A stretch of 23,707 bases of DNA from a virus: positions 1-23,707 of the IMG/VR virus record IMGVR_UViG_3300032676_000590; one strand, written 5' to 3'. The position numbers were made by a program, and so were the translations under genes. Position 1 is the stretch's first letter, and every line of letters begins with the position of its first letter. Positions 14,622-19,344 of the stretch are shown here, in pieces. The notes under the pieces are model-generated. The model was not told where the DNA came from and searched no databases. It saw only the letters and a list, made by a program, of their open reading frames with translations.

Positions 14622-14743
14622 CTAAAGACCTACCACTAAGCGAAGTACTCGAAGAGCTCGAGCGCAGGTATGGCGTTGACGATCAGACCGACGACGAGGT
14701 AGAATATCTCAACTTAATTAACGAAATGGAGCACAACCAATGA
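14618..14743 (+). CDS. Hypothetical acidic early peptide, 41 aa
   Basis: It begins MTKDLPLSEVLEELERRYGV and ends INEMEHNQ, and is strongly acidic and helical. It fills the gap between two neighbours with ATGA overlaps on both sides. AAGGAGCTAAC before the ATG is a good ribosome-binding site. Confidence 0.6.
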   Translation: MTKDLPLSEVLEELERRYGVDDQTDDEVEYLNLINEMEHNQ

Positions 14744-15009
14744 AACGCAACCACAGACTAGCATTTAACGCGCTCAAGAAAATCGGGTGCCCAGTGTACG
14801 AGCGCAGTGACATCGAGAACTTTCAAATCAGTGCCGAGGGTATTTATGGTGACTATGACCGCGACACATGCTGGGCGGACTACTACGACGGGCGTAACAT
14901 TCCCGACTGGGAGTTCGGCATCAACCCATTGATTACCAACACCCTGCGCAAGTACAACCTGCACGCAGAGTGGATTAACGCAGGTGAAATTGGCGTATAC
15001 GAGGACTAA
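14740..15009 (+). CDS. Hypothetical early protein, 89 aa
   Basis: The basic N-terminus MKRNHRLAFNALKKIGCPVY is followed by an acidic, Tyr/Trp-rich middle (YGDYDRDTCWADYYDGRNIP, WEFGINP) and a short amphipathic end. No catalytic motif or family is recognised. It overlaps the preceding stop by ATGA. Confidence 0.62.
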   Translation: MKRNHRLAFNALKKIGCPVYERSDIENFQISAEGIYGDYDRDTCWADYYDGRNIPDWEFGINPLITNTLRKYNLHAEWINAGEIGVYED

Positions 15010-15013
15010 TAAA

Positions 15014-15424
15014 ATGGCATACATGAACCAAGACAAAAAGAAGATCATCAAGGCTAACCTAGACAAGGTGCTCAAACCACTGGGCATCAAGTACAGCCTG
15101 CGCGTTGATAACCACATGGCAATCAACTGCACCATTAGATCGGGCTCAGTTGACTTTATCCAAAACATGCGTGACATGCTCAAGGGTGACCAGTTTAAAC
15201 TGACCACGGATCATGGATACGTGCAGGTCAACCCATATTGGTACAATGAGCACTTCACCGGCCAACCGCGTGAGATCATCAACCAAGTCATTGACGCCCT
15301 CAAGAGCGCAGACTATTACGACAAGTCAGACGCGATGGTTGACTACTTTGATACAGCGTATTACATGCACTTAAACATCGGCGACTGGGACAAACCTTAT
15401 CAACTTACAGGAGCATCAAAATGA
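15014..15424 (+). CDS. LPD29-like small early protein, 136 aa
   Basis: It begins MAYMNQDKKKIIKANLDKVL. The pattern GIKYSLRVDNHMAINCTIRS, then WYNEHFTG and AYYMHLNIGDWDKPYQL, resembles the LPD29-type domain that occurs alone in phages or inside large polyvalent proteins of mobile elements; the molecular function of that domain is unknown. The assignment is from memory of the pattern and not from a search. I chose the ATG at 15014, with GAGG at 15001-15004, over a GTG at 14984 that would overlap the previous gene. Confidence 0.55.
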   Translation: MAYMNQDKKKIIKANLDKVLKPLGIKYSLRVDNHMAINCTIRSGSVDFIQNMRDMLKGDQFKLTTDHGYVQVNPYWYNEHFTGQPREIINQVIDALKSADYYDKSDAMVDYFDTAYYMHLNIGDWDKPYQLTGASK

Positions 15425-15579
15425 GCGAATTAGAGTACCAATACATGGAGTACATTGAACAGCATGCCTTTATTGGTAATGGAGACATGTTGATTGTGGC
15501 GGCAGAAAGTGGCCGCTACTTGAAGGACTTTTGTGATACCATTGGCATCACTGTTGAACAATTTGAGGAGATGGTATGA
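15421..15579 (+). CDS. Hypothetical early peptide, 52 aa
   Basis: It begins MSELEYQYMEYIEQHAFIGN. The end, YLKDFCDTIGITVEQFEEMV, has the look of a short helix-turn-helix (helix, GIT turn, helix), but is too short to assign. ATGA overlaps on both sides. Confidence 0.55.
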   Translation: MSELEYQYMEYIEQHAFIGNGDMLIVAAESGRYLKDFCDTIGITVEQFEEMV

Positions 15580-15812
15580 GCACATACAACGAAGAGTGCG
15601 CGGCAATTTGGAACCAGCAACGGGCTGAAAAGCCAACGTACTTTATCAAAGAGGACGCTATGTACCTCAAGTACGACTTCGAGGCTCGTGCAAAGAGATA
15701 CCTTTACACCTTTCAAGTGATGGAAGATCACAAGGGCTGGAAAATAGAAGTCAGCCCTATATTTAAAACAAGGCAAGAGGCAGAACAGTTTCTTGAAAAG
15801 GTGTGCAGATGA
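15576..15812 (+). CDS. Hypothetical early protein, 78 aa
   Basis: It begins MSTYNEECAAIWNQQRAEKP. The second half, TFQVMEDHKGWKIEVSPIFK and then TRQEAEQFLEKVC, shows a beta-beta-helix pattern like small alpha/beta domains. No family is recognised. It starts in an ATGA overlap and ends in another. Confidence 0.6.
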   Translation: MSTYNEECAAIWNQQRAEKPTYFIKEDAMYLKYDFEARAKRYLYTFQVMEDHKGWKIEVSPIFKTRQEAEQFLEKVCR

Positions 15813-15973
15813 CAGACATCTTTATTGCCGACCCTGACGCCCAGTTTACCTGCCCTTATGACGGGGCAAGGACTGAGCCAGTCAGCTCGAATGGCTGGCT
15901 ATACGTTGAGAAGTGCACACAGTGCAACCGACTAATTAACTTTGAGTTTGACGACGAGGACTATGATGACTAA
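15809..15973 (+). CDS. Small zinc-ribbon-like protein, 54 aa
   Basis: FTCPYDGARTEP (C15) and EKCTQCNRLINFEF (C36, C39) resemble the two knuckles of a zinc ribbon, except that the first knuckle is C-x2-D and not C-x2-C. The tail is acidic (DDEDYDD). ATGA overlap with the preceding gene and an 11-bp overlap with the next. Metal binding is uncertain because one ligand is missing. Confidence 0.55.
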   Translation: MTDIFIADPDAQFTCPYDGARTEPVSSNGWLYVEKCTQCNRLINFEFDDEDYDD

Positions 15974-16157
15974 ATTTAAACCCGTAACCAGCAATGACCG
16001 TGACAGCCAATTTGGACTGATTTGGCGTGCCTTAGAGGCGTATCGTGAGGACTGCATACCTGAGGGTCAAGATCCCCAATACGACGCAGAGTGGAGCGAT
16101 ATATGCACCGTGATGGCGTGGTGGGAAGAAGACTTGGAGCAAACGGACAATGCGTGA
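15963..16157 (+). CDS. Hypothetical early protein, 64 aa
   Basis: It begins MMTKFKPVTSNDRDSQFGLI and is helical and acidic, with several Trp residues (DAEWSDICTVMAWWEEDLEQ). Tandem ATG codons lie at 15963 and 15966; GAGG at about 15956 suits the second better. No family is recognised. Confidence 0.55.
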   Translation: MMTKFKPVTSNDRDSQFGLIWRALEAYREDCIPEGQDPQYDAEWSDICTVMAWWEEDLEQTDNA

Positions 16158-16221
16158 TACAATCTATTGGTGGTACAATCATCTTGAGCAAGACCGTATA
16201 ACATTAAACGAGGAGCAATAA
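16150..16221 (+). CDS. Possible micro-ORF, 23 aa
   Basis: The frame MRDTIYWWYNHLEQDRITLN plus three residues starts inside the end of the previous gene and stops 1 bp before the ATG of the next. It fills an otherwise empty 65-bp gap in a very dense gene chain. With no recognisable homology and a weak ribosome-binding site it may be fortuitous. Confidence 0.35.
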   Translation: MRDTIYWWYNHLEQDRITLNEEQ

Positions 16222-16222
16222 C

Positions 16223-16528
16223 ATGAGCGAATTATTTCCAGTGATCAACATCAACTACGCAAACCGCAAGCCATCCAAGGCAGTCATCATGCGCACAATA
16301 GCTGAGTACCTCAAGCAGGGTTGCAAGGCCTTTGAGATAAGCTGGGGCGAGAACGTCATCGACATCAACTGGCACCCACGCTATAAAGAATGGTTTGGCA
16401 CTGGCTGGATCAAGGACATTGGCGGCGACGACATTGCCAAAGAGTTAAACAGTGCTTACAAGGAGGCAGTCGCCCAGCACACTAAATTTATGGAAGACCA
16501 CTTTCAATTTATTCACGTAGGAGGCTAA
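16223..16528 (+). CDS. Hypothetical early protein, 101 aa
   Basis: It begins MSELFPVININYANRKPSKA. It has a helix (AVIMRTIAEYLKQGCKAFEI), then strand-type segments with Trp (SWGENVIDINWHPRYKEWFG), then a helix. GAGGAG precedes the ATG. No family is recognised. Confidence 0.62.
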   Translation: MSELFPVININYANRKPSKAVIMRTIAEYLKQGCKAFEISWGENVIDINWHPRYKEWFGTGWIKDIGGDDIAKELNSAYKEAVAQHTKFMEDHFQFIHVGG

Positions 16529-16529
16529 C

Positions 16530-16757
16530 ATGACAACGTACTACTATGGCATCATTGAGTTCGGTGAGTTTAACGTAGACAGCCGCGATCCCAGCCCCAT
16601 GGCTATCATCCATCGGGTGGACGAGGTCAAGGAGTTTGACCGGCCAGCCGAGGCGTGGGCTCACTGGGAGCAGAGTAGCAGTGACGCGTACATAAGTGTT
16701 GACGCCAAGGACGAGTTTGACGTACAATACGAACTAGTATTCAAACACCACGTATAG
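16530..16757 (+). CDS. Hypothetical early protein, 75 aa
   Basis: It begins MTTYYYGIIEFGEFNVDSRD. The central PAEAWAHWEQSSSDAYISVD resembles short loop-helix elements of small alpha/beta proteins. A strong ribosome-binding site AGGAGG (16519-16524) lies before the ATG. Function unknown. Confidence 0.6.
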   Translation: MTTYYYGIIEFGEFNVDSRDPSPMAIIHRVDEVKEFDRPAEAWAHWEQSSSDAYISVDAKDEFDVQYELVFKHHV

Positions 16758-16767
16758 GAGCATTAAA

Positions 16768-17037
16768 ATGATTACAGACAACATGATTGACGACTTAGGC
16801 ATTATCAACCAGCAGATCCAAGAGCTCGAGGCTACAGCTCGTAAGCTCAAGCAGGCACTCATTGCCCGTGGCGTTGGTAAGTACGAGGGCATGGACTTCA
16901 TTGCCGAGGTGCAACACTACGACCGTGCAACCATCGACCCAACGCTGGTACGCAAGCTGGCTAATGAAGACTTTGTGTCCAGCGTGACATCTATCAAGGC
17001 AGTGGACGCAGTGGTAGTGCGCCGGGTGCAAGCATGA
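16768..17037 (+). CDS. Coiled-coil early protein, 89 aa
   Basis: The first ~35 residues (NQQIQELEATARKLKQALIA) form a short coiled coil. They are followed by GVGKYEGMDFIAEVQHYDRA, TIDPTLVRKL and a beta-type end, VDAVVVRRVQA. I have seen this layout (coiled coil, then a small domain with a D-R-A-T-I-D segment) in phage early regions but cannot name it. AGGAG precedes the ATG, and the stop overlaps the next ATG. Confidence 0.6.
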   Translation: MITDNMIDDLGIINQQIQELEATARKLKQALIARGVGKYEGMDFIAEVQHYDRATIDPTLVRKLANEDFVSSVTSIKAVDAVVVRRVQA

Positions 17038-17228
17038 ACACCAACCGATTTGAGGTAAACCTAGACGCTGAGGAATTCTTAGCCATCATGCGTGCCCTGC
17101 ACTGGTACGCCGATAAGATTACCAACCAAGAGCGTTCGCGTGGGCGTGACAACGGCGAGTGGGACGTAGTAATGTACCTACAACACAAGCTGGGCAGTCA
17201 GCTCAAGAAAGAAACGTACATACCATGA
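17034..17228 (+). CDS. Hypothetical early protein, 64 aa
   Basis: It begins MNTNRFEVNLDAEEFLAIMR and is helical, with a basic stretch NQERSRGRDNGEWDVVMY. ATGA overlaps at both ends place it firmly in the same polycistron as its neighbours. No family is recognised. Confidence 0.58.
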   Translation: MNTNRFEVNLDAEEFLAIMRALHWYADKITNQERSRGRDNGEWDVVMYLQHKLGSQLKKETYIP

Positions 17229-17404
17229 GCCAGTACAGATACGTACTCATTGACGAGTTTGGCGGGGCTTGCAGGAAGTTTGTCAGCAAGGTGGAGGCAA
17301 CCCCTTACATGACTGAGGGCATGCGCCTAGTCACCCTGCCACGTGAGCCTAAGCTCAACCTTTACTTTGTCGCGGCATCAACCCTATTAGGGGCGCCATT
17401 TTGA
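17225..17404 (+). CDS. Hypothetical early protein, 59 aa
   Basis: It begins MSQYRYVLIDEFGGACRKFV and shows beta-alpha-beta alternation with a hydrophobic end, NLYFVAASTLLGAPF. The ATG at 17225 overlaps the preceding stop, which favours it over a longer frame starting at 17159. Confidence 0.55.
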   Translation: MSQYRYVLIDEFGGACRKFVSKVEATPYMTEGMRLVTLPREPKLNLYFVAASTLLGAPF

Positions 17405-17442
17405 GCGGGCACCATGGTAGTAGACCATCGAGGGGGCATAAA

Positions 17443-17655
17443 GTGCAATTCTTAGTCGGAGCGGCAATCTTAATCTCATTGGCGCAAATGCTTTATGTAC
17501 TATGCATGAGTGCGCCAGTGCTGTATTCTAAAATAGGCTGGCGCGGTTTTATTGGAATTGGCTTGCTTATATTACTATGCATTATATTTCCAGTCCTGTG
17601 GCGATTTGTGCTAGTCATTGGGTTTCTTTTAATGTTTATATGGATAAATTCATAA
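17443..17655 (+). CDS. Small membrane protein, 70 aa
   Basis: A GTG at 17443 with AGGGGG (17431-17436) upstream is the best start; a TTG at 17401 is the alternative. Residues 1-22 form one membrane segment (VQFLVGAAILISLAQMLYVL), and residues ~33-68 are almost wholly hydrophobic and could form two more. The DNA is AT-richer than its neighbours. Its size and topology would allow a holin or an exclusion protein, but nothing beyond hydrophobicity supports either. The stop overlaps the sigma-factor ATG (TAATG), so the two are probably co-translated. Confidence 0.6.
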   Translation: MQFLVGAAILISLAQMLYVLCMSAPVLYSKIGWRGFIGIGLLILLCIIFPVLWRFVLVIGFLLMFIWINS

Positions 17656-18221
17656 TGGCAAACGACTTTTTAACTGACTACCTCAAGTCACTGTATGGCA
17701 TACCAGTGCTCGAAAGTGCTGAGGAGTACGAGCTCGCAACCAAGATACAGAAGGGAGACGAGCTGGCACTCGAAAAGCTGGTGAGGCATAACCTGCGCTT
17801 TGTGGTGTACACCGTGCGCAAGCTCACCGCGTGGAACCACTCACGCACGCCTCAGGAGGACTTGATTGGCATGGGCAACGAGGCACTACTCAAGGCCGCG
17901 CGCCAGTGGGTGCCAAAGAATGGCGCCAAGTTTGCGACGTACGCCAAGCGGTTTATACTGCGTGGCATCGAGCGTGGTCAGGACGACGAGGAAAACCTAG
18001 TACGCATTCCCATCAAGGTGCGTGAGGAAATACGCAAGATGACATACACAGAGCGTGCACTGACTCAGACGCTAGGACGCAACCCCACGGTGTACGAGCT
18101 GGCAAGCGTACTGGGAAAGCCAACCCGCCGCATTAACCAGTTAAAGTTTTACATGATGCAAGAACCATCTTCACTAGACTCACTCAACATCGACAAAATG
18201 GAGGACGAAAACGATGATTAA
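17655..18221 (+). CDS. Sigma-70-family factor lacking region 4
   Basis: 188 aa. Region 1.2 is at residues ~4-35. Region 2 (~44-110) reads NLRFVVYTVRKLTAW, DLIGMGNEALLKAARQW and then GAKFATYAKRFILRGIER, matching NLRLVVSIAKKYT...KFSTYATWWIRQAITR of RpoD. Region 3 (~117-170) starts VRIPIKVREEIRKMTY and holds GRNPTVYELASVLGKP. The protein ends SSLDSLNIDKMEDENDD, the acidic region 3.2, so the -35-binding region 4 is missing. Positions equivalent to RpoD W433, W434, Q437 and T440, involved in -10 recognition, are R99, F100, R103 and E106. It should redirect host core polymerase to a non-standard -10, and the five GCGTATTAGT sites are the obvious candidates (inference). Confidence 0.88.
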   Translation: MANDFLTDYLKSLYGIPVLESAEEYELATKIQKGDELALEKLVRHNLRFVVYTVRKLTAWNHSRTPQEDLIGMGNEALLKAARQWVPKNGAKFATYAKRFILRGIERGQDDEENLVRIPIKVREEIRKMTYTERALTQTLGRNPTVYELASVLGKPTRRINQLKFYMMQEPSSLDSLNIDKMEDENDD

Positions 18222-18537
18222 CCTAAGCAAAGAGCAGCAGGCGGCATACCAACGCTACATCAAGGCACGCAACAACGTATCGCTGGGACAATACCGCAAG
18301 TACAACAAGTCTTGGCAACCTACCTCAGACGTGGTTTGCACCGTGGACGTGGCTGGGCTAAACCACCCCATGTTTATTGAAAACGACGAGTGGCTGGAGT
18401 ACAAGGAGGCCTCACTGGCATGGTGGGCAGTCGAGCCTGACTTTAGGAAGGCAGAGCGGATGAGCATGATCCGCGGCGACTATGGCGACGCAGATTCGTG
18501 GCGCGAGAAAAACAGTCCAGTAAAGGAGATAGCATGA
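18214..18537 (+). CDS. Hypothetical protein downstream of the sigma factor, 107 aa
   Basis: It begins MINLSKEQQAAYQRYIKARN. It is mixed helical, with SDVVCTVDVAGLNHPMFIEN and a Trp-rich acidic middle (EWLEYKEASLAWWAVEPDF). GGAGG lies before the ATG and it overlaps the sigma gene by 8 bp. Because the sigma factor lacks region 4, a co-translated partner is conceivable, but there is no sequence evidence for that. Confidence 0.6.
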   Translation: MINLSKEQQAAYQRYIKARNNVSLGQYRKYNKSWQPTSDVVCTVDVAGLNHPMFIENDEWLEYKEASLAWWAVEPDFRKAERMSMIRGDYGDADSWREKNSPVKEIA

Positions 18538-18731
18538 CTCAAATTATTCCAACCGACGTGTACGACAAAGACGGTAACCTGCTCAGGGTGGAGTACCACA
18601 ACTTAGAGGGTGAGTTCGAGATTCAGGCAGAGTGGGACGAACGGGACGAGCAGAACAGCGAGAACCGTGAGCGGTTTAGGAAGTGGGCAACCACCATGGT
18701 CAAACGATTAGGATTCGAGGTGAAGACATGA
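18534..18731 (+). CDS. Hypothetical acidic early protein, 65 aa
   Basis: It begins MTQIIPTDVYDKDGNLLRVE, which looks like a beta hairpin, followed by a highly charged helix (EWDERDEQNSENRERFRKWA). AAAGGAGATAGC precedes the ATG, and the ATG overlaps the previous stop. No family is recognised. Confidence 0.58.
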   Translation: MTQIIPTDVYDKDGNLLRVEYHNLEGEFEIQAEWDERDEQNSENRERFRKWATTMVKRLGFEVKT

Positions 18732-18805
18732 ACTGGACTGGAAGGCTGTTAGTTTTAGTAGCACTAGGGTATATTGCGTATCACCTCATTAGAGCCGCAT
18801 TATAG
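18728..18805 (+). CDS. Single-span membrane micropeptide, 25 aa
   Basis: The frame starts in an ATGA overlap and reads MNWTGRLLVLVALGYIAYHL followed by IRAAL. Almost the whole peptide is one hydrophobic helix. It is the last gene of the early arm before the second non-coding region. Overlap and composition support it despite its size. Confidence 0.5.
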   Translation: MNWTGRLLVLVALGYIAYHLIRAAL

Positions 18806-18809
18806 CCCC

Positions 18810-18873
18810 GTAGAGGCGTTTTCTAGGACTAGGTGAGGCTACCCCCTTACCCAGTTGTTTTAAACGCCGCTAC
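18810..18873. repeat. Inverted repeat after the early operon
   Basis: GTAGAGGCGTTT (18810-18821) and AAACGCCGCTAC (18862-18873) are complementary at 11 of 12 positions, with a 40-nt loop. TAGAGGCGTTTT also occurs at 13462-13473. It may weakly terminate or process the early mRNA; there is no clear U-tract right after it. Confidence 0.4.
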
Positions 18874-18900
18874 GAGCCTGTTTTAAAAAGTGGCAGGATC

Positions 18901-18930
18901 GTGCCACCATACGATTTTGTATGGTGGCAC
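18901..18930. repeat. 12-bp-stem hairpin, first copy
   Basis: GTGCCACCATAC (18901-18912) and GTATGGTGGCAC (18919-18930) are perfectly complementary with loop GATTTT. The same hairpin recurs at 19104-19132, and its left arm alone at 13023-13033. The CGGTAA that follows completes an inverted copy of the TTACCGTGCCACC found at 19099. Confidence 0.85.
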
Positions 18931-18965
18931 GGTAAGTGACTGATTCCAAAGGATATTTTAGTTAC

Positions 18966-19159
18966 GATCCATAGTATCCACAGTAGTTTTCACTTTTACT
19001 CTAGATTTATTTATTTTATTTTTTTAAAAAAAAGAAAAAAGTAGAATATACTGTGGATACTGTGGATCGAGTACAAAATAGCTATACAAATCAATGGGTT
19101 ACCGTGCCACCATACGATTTTGTATGGTGGCAAATATCCAGGATGCAGTGCAGCATTTT
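18966..19159. other. Candidate replication origin module, copy B
   Basis: GATCCATAGTATCCACAGTA (18966-18985) and TACTGTGGATACTGTGGATC (19049-19068) are inverted repeats matching at 19 of 20 positions around a 63-bp core of almost pure A/T. The right arm is identical to that of copy A at 12968-12987. DnaA-box-like nonamers lie at 18974-18982, 19052-19060 and 19061-19069. The 27-bp block follows at 19088-19114 and the 24-bp block at 19136-19159, in the same order as in copy A. It lies just before the primase-helicase gene, a usual place for a phage origin. Confidence 0.65.
19104..19132. repeat. Hairpin, second copy
   Basis: A 29-nt stretch identical to 18901-18929 forms an 11-bp stem with loop GATTTT. 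It lies inside origin module B, between the 27-bp and 24-bp shared blocks. Origin copy A keeps only the left arm followed by an unrelated GGGTTTACCC hairpin. Confidence 0.85.
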
Positions 19160-19191
19160 TTATAGTGCCTTTAAAATCAAGGGGTTACAAT

Positions 19192-19257
19192 TATCTGTAG
19201 TTAACTTCTGTGGATCCTATACCTAATTGTCGCTAACTTCGGTTAACTTCACAGATA
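19192..19257. promoter_or_regulatory. Operator-like repeats before the primase-helicase gene
   Basis: TATCTGT-AGTTAAC (19192-19205) is mirrored by GTTAACTTCACAGATA (19242-19257), the second having 2 extra bases. TAACTTC occurs three times in direct orientation (19202-19208, 19234-19240, 19244-19250). TGTGGATCC at 19209-19217 is a further DnaA-box-like site. Repeats this close to a replication gene suggest a regulator or origin-protein binding array. Confidence 0.45.
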
Positions 19258-19278
19258 GTATTTTGGCGCCCACATTTA

Positions 19279-19295
19279 ATTTCACATGGTGAAAT
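19279..19295. promoter_or_regulatory. Palindromic operator candidate
   Basis: ATTTCAC (19279-19285) and GTGAAAT (19289-19295) form perfect 7-bp arms around ATG. The site ends 17 bp before the GCGTATTAGT box and would overlap the -35 region of that promoter, so a bound protein could repress it or act as its activator. Confidence 0.5.
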
Positions 19296-19311
19296 GTTGG
19301 GGTGATATTTT

Positions 19312-19321
19312 GCGTATTAGT
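19312..19321 (+). promoter_or_regulatory. Candidate phage sigma promoter for the primase-helicase
   Basis: GCGTATTAGT occurs here on the plus strand, the only copy facing right, 23 bp before the ATG of the rightward gene it precedes. No GGGCG box lies 15 bp upstream; GGGGTGAT occurs only 7 bp away. The leader after it carries GAGGAG. Confidence 0.6.
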
Positions 19322-19344
19322 AAGGGCAAGAAACGAGGAGAGTC

